Below the pieces are notes generated by a model, which made no database searches, was not told where the DNA came from, and saw only the letters and a program-made list of their open reading frames with translations. The position numbers were made by a program, and so were the translations under genes. Shown piece after piece: positions 22,450 through 33,849 of a DNA stretch of 64,000 nt (the stretch's first letter is position 1; every line of letters starts with the position of its first letter). The stretch comes from Cladophialophora immunda (Eukaryota; Ascomycota; Eurotiomycetes; Chaetothyriales; Herpotrichiellaceae). The stretch lies in contig NW_015622541.1 of assembly GCF_000835495.1 (NCBI RefSeq), positions 3,472,001-3,536,000 on the forward strand, given 5' to 3'.

Positions 22450-24620
<2,171 letters not shown>

Positions 24621-25003
24621 TGTGGATGTTGCTCGCGGCTTTATGCTCAAGAGTCGACAAGAGGAGATGAGAAGAGCGTGCAGACAGGGCTTTTGATTTG
24701 GATAAAGGATGATACCGAAGTCCTGCGTGCTTATGGATTGAATTGGGAAGACAATGAAAAACTCAGTGACAAACAAAAGATGCAGAAAGGCGCACGGCAG
24801 AAAAGACAAACAATGTACCAAGGTGTCAGTCGTGTCGATGGCAGTCGCCGCAGCGACAGTCATTTGGTCGCGCGACTGAAAACGCAAGATGTAGAGACAG
24901 TCAGGATCGGATCCACAACTGGATGTATTTATGAATAACAAGATCTGACTCCTACCCGTGCGGACAGAAGTCATTACCCAAGGCCGACGACTGTACCACC
25001 TCG
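24621..25003. other. Intergenic, promoter of GMC oxidoreductase
   Basis: This 383 bp region lies upstream of the GMC gene start and downstream of the coiled-coil gene. No other feature was recognised. Confidence 0.5.
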
Positions 25004-25891
25004 CTAGCAGGACCGCTGGCCTTTGCGCTTTCTGGCTGCTCTCTCGAGTCGAAACGCCGCACTCTGGTGATCAAGCATGCTGGGACGCTGCAACAAATCA
25101 ATATTCTGCCCGATCGCTGTGGTCGGTATGCTCGAAGTCTGTACGTAGGATTCATGTGGCTGAGAGATGTGCATCTGATTCATCGCGTCAAGCACGTGGA
25201 CTTGGTGGGCAGCAGGAATGTAAGTGACGGGAAGGCCTTTCGGGGAACTCAATTCGTAAGGAGAAACTGTATCAGTAGGGCTGATTCCGGGTCCACTGCC
25301 AGCTTCAGCAACCCCGTAGTATTCCTGGGGTGTATGCCCGAATCCTGACTGTGTTGGGCGTATGACTGGTGTCTGGGGAACATGAATCGAAACAGAGTGA
25401 TTCAGGGGTTGTGGCAATTGAATGTATTGCGTTTGAAGCGTTGGAGCGTTGAGAGTCTGCGCAGAAGGGCCGGACAAGTGTGCGGTCCAGCTGGGCAATT
25501 TGTCCCCAGTGAACGACATTCCAAAATTGTGGAGGTTAGGAGAGCTGTGGCGCCATTGACGTTGTTCCATTCTTTCCATGTCTGCAAAGATAGTGGCCAG
25601 TCTGGCCTCGAAAGCCTGTCGATTCTTCACGCATCTGTTCAGGCGTGATCTCTTCTTTCTGATGATCCTTTTCAAAGACTTGGCCAACTCCCGGGAACCC
25701 TCAGTTTTCCGCACTTCCCCTAGTTTCGCTTGTGCCTTTGCTATCTCTGCAGTCAACTTTCTGTCAAGGCACTCTGCGGCACTTATACGATCCTGAATAT
25801 ACTCTGCCTCTTGACGGACTTGGGAGTGCAGAGCCGTGACCAGCGTTGGTCTCGAGGAGCCGAAAGGTGCTAGATTCTGGAAAGGGGGCAT
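25004..25891 (-). CDS. Coiled-coil protein of unknown function
   Basis: Open frame of 295 residues from an ATG at 25891 (MPPFQNLAPFGSS). The frame stays open further upstream, so an earlier start is possible, but the upstream part is low-complexity and includes no better context. Residues about 20-105 are strongly charged and helical (repeated Ala, Glu, Lys, Arg; KRIIRKKRSRLNR), forming a likely coiled coil. The remainder is rich in Pro, Gln, Ser and Thr and looks disordered, and the end (RLERAARKRKGQ) is basic. I recognise no domain. It could be a nuclear or adaptor protein; that is only a guess from composition. It lies in tandem with the radical SAM gene, 341 bp apart. Confidence 0.5.
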   Translation of the reverse strand: MPPFQNLAPFGSSRPTLVTALHSQVRQEAEYIQDRISAAECLDRKLTAEIAKAQAKLGEVRKTEGSRELAKSLKRIIRKKRSRLNRCVKNRQAFEARLATIFADMERMEQRQWRHSSPNLHNFGMSFTGDKLPSWTAHLSGPSAQTLNAPTLQTQYIQLPQPLNHSVSIHVPQTPVIRPTQSGFGHTPQEYYGVAEAGSGPGISPTDTVSPYELSSPKGLPVTYIPAAHQVHVLDAMNQMHISQPHESYVQTSSIPTTAIGQNIDLLQRPSMLDHQSAAFRLERAARKRKGQRSC

Positions 25892-26232
25892 GTCGGATCT
25901 GTTCGAACTTGAGTGTCGCAGGAAGATGGAAGAACCAGATTGACTTCCGCGCACGGATTTGTGTGAACACCGTCTTTGACTTGTTGGCTTCACAAAGAAG
26001 CAAGGCTGACGAATAGCACCGCGCTCAGCAAAAATAGGCCAGGAATGTGGGTTTTCATCGCACAATGAAGCTTTGGCCACACAAAGCCCGCTCGTCTTGA
26101 CACAATGGCTGATTTCGCGACTTCTCTGGTTGTCACTAGACTCTGTGAAGGTCGTTCAGATGGCTCACCGTGGTTCCGATCCCACCGTGGAGGACAACAA
26201 TGGACTCACCAGAATGGTGAAGCTTCCAGAGT
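25892..26232. other. Intergenic, 5' flank of coiled-coil gene
   Basis: A 341 bp stretch between two minus-strand genes. Part of it is an open in-frame extension of the coiled-coil gene, so the true start of that gene could lie here. Nothing else is seen. Confidence 0.4.
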
Positions 26233-27336
26233 TCAAATATTCCAGCCACCATGTCTCGCTGGCTCAGCAAATCTCCAAAGCCCAGCATCTCTTGCTGCCT
26301 TCTGCACAACGCCGACCTCTTCATTGTTGACTGCGCGGTTGATTTCCGGATATCTCTTGCTCGAGCTCCCTGACTTGGTGCCCCTTTTCTCCTTGCCGAC
26401 ATGAGCAGTAGGAAAATACTGCTCCATGATATTCACAAAGACATCTTTTCCCAGTGCCTCAGCCAACCAGTTCATGATCTGCACTCCTTCCTGTTCCTTT
26501 CCCGGCATGACAAGATGACGGACCAGCACTCCTTTCTTCGCGATCCCGTCGGCGGTGAAGCACAGATCGCCGACTTGCCGGTACATCTCCTGAATGCTTT
26601 CTCTTGCTGTGTCCGCGTATGCGTCGGCCTTCAAAAGCCGCTTGCTCGTTTCGTTGTTCCAGACCTTGAAATCGGGTAAATAGATATCCACCAGTCCGTC
26701 CATCAGCTTGAGACTTTCCAGGCTGTCAAATGCGCTAGTGTTGTACACGATTGGCACGTTGAGCCCCATCTCCCTGGCAGTCAAAATAGCCAGTGCGACT
26801 TGGGGCACGACGTGCTCGGGCGTCACCACGTTGATATTATGTACATGACCCACCTCCTGCAACTTGACCATCCACTCCGCCAGCTCCTCCGGAGTAAGAT
26901 CAAAGCCGACCTTCTGGTGCGCGATGTCGTGATTTTGACAGAACACACACCTCAAATTACAGCCACTGAGGAATATAGACCCAGACCCGTTATGCCCTTG
27001 CAGGCACGGCTCTTCTCCAAAGTGAGGCGCGATGGTTGACACCTTGACCGTTTCCGCGCCGATCAAGCAGTGACCGGTGGTCTCGTAGCGGTTGACATTG
27101 CAGAGACGTGGACAGAGGTTGCATTGACGGAGGTGAGCGTATGCGGCGGAACGCTTCTTAGCTGCCTCGGCAGAGGAGAGCAGATGATAGCGAGGAATGT
27201 AGTCATCGAGGAGGAAAGGGGGAGCGAGATGGAGCTTTCGCTTGGTGACCTGGTGAAAAGCAACGACTTTGGAGGCGGGTCGCGAAAGGACCTCAGGCCG
27301 CACTACGGCAGACCTAGCCAGGAGTGATTTGAACAT
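26233..27336 (-). CDS. Radical SAM protein resembling pyruvate formate-lyase activating enzymes
   Basis: Intronless gene of 367 residues. The 4Fe-4S/SAM motif CX3CX2C is seen in GCNLRCVFCQNHD near residue 132. A preceding Cys-rich segment (CNLCPRLCNVNRYETTGHC) matches the extra cluster region of the subgroup related to PFL-activase and AmmeMemoRadiSam enzymes. Later segments HNINVVTPEHVVPQ, VYNTSAFDSLE and VDIYLPDFKVWN continue the barrel. The first 40 residues are rich in Arg, Ser and Ala with few acids (MFKSLLARSAVV), which suggests a mitochondrial presequence. Such proteins use a SAM-derived radical, in some relatives to make a glycyl radical on a partner enzyme. No partner glycyl-radical enzyme is in this window. 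It is head to head with the DUF92 gene, 311 bp apart. Substrate unknown. Confidence 0.82.
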   Translation of the reverse strand: MFKSLLARSAVVRPEVLSRPASKVVAFHQVTKRKLHLAPPFLLDDYIPRYHLLSSAEAAKKRSAAYAHLRQCNLCPRLCNVNRYETTGHCLIGAETVKVSTIAPHFGEEPCLQGHNGSGSIFLSGCNLRCVFCQNHDIAHQKVGFDLTPEELAEWMVKLQEVGHVHNINVVTPEHVVPQVALAILTAREMGLNVPIVYNTSAFDSLESLKLMDGLVDIYLPDFKVWNNETSKRLLKADAYADTARESIQEMYRQVGDLCFTADGIAKKGVLVRHLVMPGKEQEGVQIMNWLAEALGKDVFVNIMEQYFPTAHVGKEKRGTKSGSSSKRYPEINRAVNNEEVGVVQKAARDAGLWRFAEPARHGGWNI

Positions 27337-27647
27337 CGTGCTGCTGAGAGCGTGGAATGTCTCCCATCATCAAGGTTCTGCCAGAACAGGACGTGGTCGC
27401 CTTGGAATTGACGGAGATGGATTGAAACCGTGAACTGAAGTCAGAAAGGGGGACTCGAGGACAAGCTGCAGCCAGACGTCATCTCTCGCCGAACAACTCG
27501 AGCAGCACCTTTCTTAGTAACTCAACAACAAACGCACACATAATCTCTGTGCAGCTGTGCGACCCTGTGCGCACGCAGAGCTTTGATGAGCATATATATC
27601 CCTGCATACCTAATCTCTCTTGCTTCGGTCACCTCCCAACCCTCGAG
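27337..27647. promoter_or_regulatory. Bidirectional promoter, radical SAM (-) and DUF92 (+)
   Basis: Only 311 bp separate the two divergent start codons. A TA-rich element (ATATATAT at 27592-27599) lies about 50 bp before the DUF92 start and may serve as its TATA box. The opposite gene shows no clear TATA. The small size makes shared control likely but unproven. Confidence 0.5.
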
Positions 27648-28607
27648 ATGCGTCCCATAATCGCACTTCCCGTAACCCTCCTCCTCGTCGTCCGCGCCTA
27701 CACCCGGCGCTCCCTCACACCGCTGGGCATTCTGAGCGCAGCACTCACCGCAACAATCCACGCCCTTCATCCGTCCGCCCTCCCGTTCACCTTGCTTTGC
27801 GTATTCTTCCTGCTCGGCACAACGGCCACGAAAGTGAAACATGACGTGAAAGCCACTTTGACCTTGTCAAGTAGTGGAGCTTCTGGTGGAGAGGGACCGC
27901 GGACGAGTGTCCAGGTGGTCGCAAATAGTGGGTGTGCGAGTTTGTTGTGTTTGGTGCATGTCTGGTTGTACGGTATAGGCACCAGCGGGACCGGGGAATG
28001 TTTTGGTGGACGCCGAGAGAGCGATACCAAGGTGGCCGACTTGTTGCTGTTGGGGATCATGGCCAACTATGCTGCGGTGGCAGCGGACACCCTGTCCAGC
28101 GAATTGGGCATTCTCTCCAACAGTCAGCCAGTGCTCATCACAAACCCACTGCGAGTCGTGCCGCGAGGGACCAACGGCGGAGTGACACTTGGCGGGCTGC
28201 TCGCTGGCGTTGGAGGCAGCGCTGCCATTGCGGGCACGAGCCTGTTATTCCTACACTTCTGTGTTGGATCGACCGCCGATGCTCTTGGTATGTTTCTGTT
28301 GGTGTCAGTGCTCGGAACGATTGGCACGCTTCTCGATTCACTTTTGGGAGCGATGCTGCAGGCATCGGTCATTGATCGACGGTCAGGAAAGATCGTCGAA
28401 GGGCCCGGTGGCGTCAAGGTGCTCACGAGGCCCAAAACTACAACTCCAGCACACGTCCAAGGGCGTGGCCGAAGGTTCAGTGGTGAGGAGAGCAGCCGGT
28501 TGATCAACTCCGGCAACGACATACTGGATAACAACCAAATCAACCTCCTCATGGCTTCTATCATGAGTATATCCGGGATGATAGCAGGAGATCTTTTGTG
28601 GGGATAA
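27648..28607 (+). CDS. DUF92/TMEM19 integral membrane protein
   Basis: Single exon of 319 residues, starting at the ATG that begins MRPIIALPVTLLL; the upstream frame is open but lacks an ATG. Several hydrophobic segments are present: at the N-terminus, near residues 30-60, 95-115, 135-160, 185-220 and 225-250. Family marks are GTTATKVKHDVKA, the DTLSSELGILS motif, and PRGTNGGVTLGGLLAG. The family includes TMEM19 in animals and VTE6 in plants; VTE6 is a phytyl-phosphate kinase, so a role in isoprenoid-phosphate metabolism at a membrane is conceivable, but this is inference for the fungal branch. It ends with DNNQINLLMAS and a last hydrophobic stretch. The membrane family call is secure. Confidence 0.88.
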   Translation: MRPIIALPVTLLLVVRAYTRRSLTPLGILSAALTATIHALHPSALPFTLLCVFFLLGTTATKVKHDVKATLTLSSSGASGGEGPRTSVQVVANSGCASLLCLVHVWLYGIGTSGTGECFGGRRESDTKVADLLLLGIMANYAAVAADTLSSELGILSNSQPVLITNPLRVVPRGTNGGVTLGGLLAGVGGSAAIAGTSLLFLHFCVGSTADALGMFLLVSVLGTIGTLLDSLLGAMLQASVIDRRSGKIVEGPGGVKVLTRPKTTTPAHVQGRGRRFSGEESSRLINSGNDILDNNQINLLMASIMSISGMIAGDLLWG

Positions 28608-28942
28608 AGCATAGAAAGTGAGAAGATGGAAATGACATTGAATCTTTCACGTTGATTATACGTATCTGGTTCGGTTTTGATCCTTCATTCGGTCCATGTC
28701 ATGGACACTATTACCATTTTCTGTTTCCCAAAATACATCCTCCTTGTTTCCCATCCTTCCAGAGAGAGCTCTGCCCATGGAGCAACTCCAATCAATCAAA
28801 TCGTTAATTTATTGCGGGTATCATGATCGTACCAAAGTCCGAGGTCAACATTTCCAGCAAATCAGTCATCATTAGACTAGACATTTCCCTTCCCAATATG
28901 TCAAACATTTAAAACTCCATCGTATCGGTTCATTTCGAGTGT
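28608..28942. other. Convergent 3' regions
   Basis: This 335 bp separates the ends of the DUF92 gene (+) and the GPI wall-protein gene (-). It carries a likely minus-strand polyadenylation hexamer at 28808-28813. No gene is seen. Confidence 0.55.
28808..28813 (-). terminator. Possible polyadenylation signal of the GPI wall-protein gene
   Basis: TTTATT here reads AATAAA on the minus strand, about 130 nt beyond the stop codon at 28943. Its position suits a 3' end signal, though fungal signals are loose. Confidence 0.4.
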
Positions 28943-31363
28943 TCAAAGAACAAGCCATCCCAAAGACAGAACGAACAGACAGCATCGCAGAACGACCGGC
29001 AGACACGTCCGAGATGATGCCGCGCTGGCGACTGCCACGGACTGTGTCGGAGATGCAGTTGCAGATGCAGATTTTGAACTAGTCTTCGAAGCCTGAGTTT
29101 TGGGTGACGACGCTGTTGTGGGAACAATCGTGGTCGAGTCAAGGCCGATTCCACCCGGACCAAAGGACACCGACACATGTCCGGAGCCAATGGTTGTCGT
29201 CACCTGGGGTGCGTTGGATCCAATGCGGTATGTCGTGCCACCGACAATGGCCTCAGTGCCATCGACCGAGAAGGTCAAGCCATCGGCGGTGTATACGACA
29301 AAGGGAGAGCTGGGCGGTCCACCAGGCGCCAACGTCGTGCTGGCCAGGCCAACGCCACCCGGCCCGAGCGAAACCGATACATGTTGAGGCCCAATGGTGG
29401 TGGTGAGCTGGGGAGCATTCGATCCGATGCGATACGTGGTGCCGCCAACAATAGCCTCAGTGCCATCGACTGAGAAGGTCAAGCCCTCCACAGTATAGAC
29501 AACGAAGGGCGTCGCGCCTCCAGGCGCCACAGTAGTGCTGGGTAATCCAACGCCAGCAGAGCCGATAGAGATTCTTGTTCCATCAACGATGACCGTCGTG
29601 GCTGGTGCACCCTGTCCGATTCTGTAGGTTGTTCCAGAGATGATCGCGACCGTGGGTCCGACGGTGAGGGTGAGGTCGCCAATCGCGGTCGTAATCGTAG
29701 CCGTAGGAACTGGCGTAATGGTCTGCTCATGCTGAAGCTGCGATATCGTTATGGTCGTTGAAGGAGCTATGATCTCGGACGGCTTCACGGTGAACACAGC
29801 ACCAGAGGCTTGCACGGTGGTAGGGACCAGGTTGGGAATCGCCACGGTCTGGCCCCCAATCACGACACTGGAGGGCTGTACTATGATCGGGACACCGTTA
29901 ACTGTGGTGGTCAGAGGGGCAGCTCCAGAAGCATGACCGGTCGGCGAGGCGGTCGCAAAGGGCGAGTTGATGATGGAAGCAATGATATTGCCCAGTCCTG
30001 TGGTCTTTGGGGCCCCAACCGTCAAACTACCGCCAGTTGGACCCTGGATGGTGATTGAAGGGAAACTGCCTCCTCCATTGCTAGTTGCTGGAGTTGCTGG
30101 AGTTGCTGGAGCGTTGTTGTTTCCACCGCCGCCACTATTGTTGCCAGTGTTACCCCCACCACTACTGCCATTTCCACCATTATTGCTATTGCCGTTACCG
30201 CTGCCTCCTCCGCTACTGGGAGGAGGGGTCGGACTCTGGGAGGGGAAATTGAAGTTGATGTCGATAGAAGTAGTGGGTGGGACCACCACGGGCACTGGTG
30301 TCTTTTTCGTGACGACCACAGTACTGGTATAGTCAACGCTGGAGTAGACAGCAGAGGCAGATGACGCCGCCGGTGGGGCAGCGGTCGCGATAGCAGGCGA
30401 TTCACCAGGCTGAGAGGAAGGTGCGGGAGCAATGAGTGGATTGTTGGTACCAAACTGAGGAACATCCGAATCGGTCTGAGTCACGCCTTGACCGCTGGCA
30501 CTTGCGTATGTGGCATATGACGCCGCGAAGGGCATGATCGTCGCTTCACAGGCGGGCAAGGGAGTGATCAAGGTTGGTGGCTCTGTCACGGACTCATTGC
30601 TGGCTGTCACCGTCACGTCGAATCCCTCAGTCACCGTGACGTAGACGGTGGGTGGAACGGATCCGAAGTAGGTGATTGAGCCGGTGCAAGTCGGGGACGT
30701 CGTTGAGGCGTTCGTGGGGGCGGAGAGATTGAAACTCAGGGTGACGTTCGTGAAAGGACGTGTGATTGATGGCAGTGGTGGAGGAGTCTTGAGAATGGGA
30801 GGCGTAGGTCCATTGGTAGGGGTGACAATGTTGCTGGAGGAAGAAATAGATGATGTGTTGGTAGACGTGGTGACCGATGTAGGGTTCGAAGCGACTGGAC
30901 CGAAAATCGGCGGAGGGTTGAGTGTAGCGATTGTCGTTAAGCTGGGGCTTGAGTTCGGGGATTCTAGAATCGGCGGAGGATTGATCGTAACGATTGTGGA
31001 GGTGCTGATACTGTTACCAGTGGGAGGAAGGATTGGTGGAAGGCTGAACGGCGCGATTGTCGCGAGGCTCGGACTCGTGTCGGCGTCGGTGGAAGCCGAT
31101 GTAGAACTAGATGAAGCGATTGTCGATATAGTGGACGAGGCCGTCTCACCAAGAACCGGAATAGATGTTGTACTGGACGAAGTGATCGTGGTGACCTCGG
31201 AGGCGAGGTCTAACTGGGACGACGAGGTGTTGGAATAAACGAGGTCTCTGCGCATGAACCTGAGGGGCGTCTTCTTGTCCAAGCTCAGGGCCAAATTCAG
31301 ATTCAGATTGAGCGCATCTGACAGCGCAACGGATAGACAAACGAGCGTCCACAGGGTATACAT
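28943..31363 (-). CDS. Ser/Thr-rich GPI-anchored cell-wall protein with 68-residue repeats
   Basis: Single exon of 806 residues from the ATG at 31363 (MYTLWTLVCLSVALSDALN), chosen because it opens a signal peptide; the frame extends 42 codons further upstream. Residues about 45-330 are extremely rich in Ser, Thr, Pro and Ile with INPPPI and LNPPPI repeats. A Gly/Asn-rich linker lies near residues 395-435. Then come degenerate copies of a 68-residue unit with the core FSVDGTEAIVGGTTYRIGSNAP; the last two copies are nearly identical even in DNA, 204 bp apart. The protein ends with a hydrophobic segment (CCLFVLSLGWLVL), a GPI signal. Such proteins are glycosylated wall components or adhesins. 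No enzyme domain is seen. Confidence 0.82.
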   Translation of the reverse strand: MYTLWTLVCLSVALSDALNLNLNLALSLDKKTPLRFMRRDLVYSNTSSSQLDLASEVTTITSSSTTSIPVLGETASSTISTIASSSSTSASTDADTSPSLATIAPFSLPPILPPTGNSISTSTIVTINPPPILESPNSSPSLTTIATLNPPPIFGPVASNPTSVTTSTNTSSISSSSNIVTPTNGPTPPILKTPPPLPSITRPFTNVTLSFNLSAPTNASTTSPTCTGSITYFGSVPPTVYVTVTEGFDVTVTASNESVTEPPTLITPLPACEATIMPFAASYATYASASGQGVTQTDSDVPQFGTNNPLIAPAPSSQPGESPAIATAAPPAASSASAVYSSVDYTSTVVVTKKTPVPVVVPPTTSIDINFNFPSQSPTPPPSSGGGSGNGNSNNGGNGSSGGGNTGNNSGGGGNNNAPATPATPATSNGGGSFPSITIQGPTGGSLTVGAPKTTGLGNIIASIINSPFATASPTGHASGAAPLTTTVNGVPIIVQPSSVVIGGQTVAIPNLVPTTVQASGAVFTVKPSEIIAPSTTITISQLQHEQTITPVPTATITTAIGDLTLTVGPTVAIISGTTYRIGQGAPATTVIVDGTRISIGSAGVGLPSTTVAPGGATPFVVYTVEGLTFSVDGTEAIVGGTTYRIGSNAPQLTTTIGPQHVSVSLGPGGVGLASTTLAPGGPPSSPFVVYTADGLTFSVDGTEAIVGGTTYRIGSNAPQVTTTIGSGHVSVSFGPGGIGLDSTTIVPTTASSPKTQASKTSSKSASATASPTQSVAVASAASSRTCLPVVLRCCLFVLSLGWLVL

Positions 31364-33849
31364 CTCGTCTTCGGAGAATTGTCTGCCCTGCTCTTGCGTC
31401 GCCCCCCCAGGTTTCAAGCGAGCGTTGGGTCCGAGGCTGTATGAGAACGAACGACTGTGCGATAAAACATTCGACGATGGACCCTTCAATCCCTCATGAT
31501 AGCGAAAGGCGAGCGATTAAAGCTGGCGAGTTGCCCCCTGCTGTCCACGTTTCCCAGGTCGATCGTCGACGTGGAGTGATAGCGAATGTCGGAAATCCGA
31601 GAGGCATCAAGAGATATAGATGGTTCGGAGAGACTCAGGACGCAGGAACAAGGGCCGATTTCGCGACTCCTGTCCCCTGGCAGCGCGAGGAAACAGTGAC
31701 TTGTTGAACGAAGGACAGGGCCAGCCGAAGTGGAAGTTGACAGTTGGATTGATGCGCAACTGAATTCTGCGGTTCTGTGTAAGGAGTGGTTCGGAAGAAA
31801 GGCGGAGATGGACAGAGGGGACAGGGGGGTATCAAAAGCGACAGGGCCTTTCAGCCAGTCCCTCACAGCCTCACCAGCCTCGAGCAGTCCGAGTGGCCCT
31901 GTTTCCCAGCATGTTCCAGGCTTTGAGAACTGGCAGTCCGGGTTTTGCATCTGGCGTCTTGCAGGTTTGGCTGGCTGGGGACCCCATCAAGGGTGCCCTC
32001 ATGCGGACAGTGCTGCAAGGGCCTGATAAGATTGGCTGGAGCGTCGGATTGAACTGCAGCCACTGTCGCAAGGTCTCGGTGGTCGCGATGTCCACCGGGT
32101 GCCCATTGGACGCCTATCAATGGAGACGCGAAAGCACCAAAGGGGTCACCCGCTGCCTGGTGAAGCCTGACGGGGAGAATTTCTTAGCTAAAAGCCCTCC
32201 TTCCACAAGGGCCAAGGGTCCGCGGCCCCGCCGGAAGACACGCCGTCGAAGCCATCACTATCTTGTCGAATGCCTCTGCACGAAAGAATTGCGTCCGGGC
32301 TGCTCACTGGTTGTCCTGTTGATCTTCAAATCATCTTCATCTCCCCGCTTACTTGACAAGTGTTCCCCTCCAGCTCTAGTGTTTCTTGGGAGGTGGTTCT
32401 TCTCCCGTTTGCCCAATCTACCGTGCATAATGATGGGCAAACTCAAAATCATCCAGTGCCTGGGCAGCATCTCCTGCACGCAACCCTAACCTGAGACACG
32501 CCGCTGTCCCATCGCACACTGATATACGAGGAGCGTTTTCCCTCTTGCTGTCCCTTGTCTCGTCATGGCACTCCCAAAGAAGGGGAGCACATGTTACACG
32601 GCTTCCAATAAGCCCCCCAGGAGCCAAGGTTCTGGACTTCAGAGCATGAACACCAGAAGCAGAGTGCCACATGTTCCGAGAGACTTGATGTCGGGCTCCA
32701 CCTGTCTGCCTTGTGGTATCAGAATCAATCATCCTCCTCGTGTTCGGGGATGCAGGTCCAGGCCAGAGCGTCACACCAGGCCGTTCGTGTGGGACAGATG
32801 ACATGACCATGATGAGGCTCTCTTTCACTTGAACAACAATACCAGGTCGCCGATGCAGGCCGCCGTTCAGACATCCCCGAGAGACAGGTCATGTGTGACT
32901 CTGTCAATTCGACAGCTTTTTGGGGCCGACACGGTCCAAATCTCAGAGGGAAAGTTGCGTGTCTTGGATACCATTTTGTATGTTGCCGTGCCAAGCAGTT
33001 TCAAATGGGGACTTGGGGGCCATGACTCGGCGAGATTCGGTCTGGCGAACACTGTGTTGACTGAAGGGAATCCTCACGCTGGCAGAAGGCCTTGCTGAGA
33101 GGGCTGCTTGGAGGACAGACAATCGTCCATGAAAAGATTCAACTTAATCACAAGCCCTACCGCAGGCAGGCTGTCTGTCCATTGTCCAAGGTGGTGCCAA
33201 GTCCCTCAGATTAGGGCGAATCCATCGTCTCATTTGTTCTGCGTAAAGTAGCACTCGCATCGGAGGGGAGACGCAGGAACCTGAGCATCTGAAGATCGGA
33301 GCCCATCCATTGGAGCAGGGCCAAAATCTCCTTCTCATCAACTCCTCACACACGAGGAGGCAAGTTGCGTCCATTTTATTCCGCTCCAGGAAAGTGGATA
33401 GAATGCTCTTTGGCGAAGATTCTGACAGGCAAAGAGAGCGAAGACAAGCAGCGTTCGTGTCGTGATTCGTTCCAAGCTGTAACACCACCCTAGTTTCTAG
33501 GTACAATACCCGGTTGGTTGGTGCCGGGACTCACTTCTCCTGCTTTCGGGTTGGTCTCCCAAAAGTCGGCTCCCCAGGCTGCTACCGAGGGTGGGCGCAG
33601 ACAGTTGGTTATTGCTTCTCTCTTTTCGCTCCCTTGTGGATGAGACATTGTCCCCTCGCCGTTCTCACCATCCTCCTGTGTGTCGCAGACGTCCTCTCGT
33701 TCTCAACTGCAATTGCCATCCACTCTCGTTCAGCAGTTCTGCTCGTCGCAAACCTGTACCACCTCCTTGCAGGCCCTCAATCAAATCTTCGAGCGCGATT
33801 GACGTTCAGACAGCTACCACGCTATGAGGAACGTTGACTTCGCAGCACG
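31364..33849. other. Large intergenic region without a convincing gene
   Basis: This 2.5 kb stretch is the largest gap. It must hold the promoters of the GPI wall-protein gene (-) and the aspartic-protease-like gene (+). Open stretches of 100-200 codons exist on both strands (for example plus-strand 31893-32489), but they overlap one another, are rich in Ser, Arg, Cys and Pro, and carry no motif. A CTAGGTAC element is at 33498-33505. A spliced gene or a non-coding RNA cannot be excluded. Confidence 0.45.

Noticed and set aside
29100..31238. Plus-strand frames opposite the GPI wall protein
   Set aside because: They mirror the repeats of the minus-strand gene, where signal peptide and GPI signal mark the true coding strand.
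31893..32489. Plus-strand frame of about 198 codons in the large gap
   Set aside because: Composition looks random and no domain, signal peptide or splice pattern was seen.
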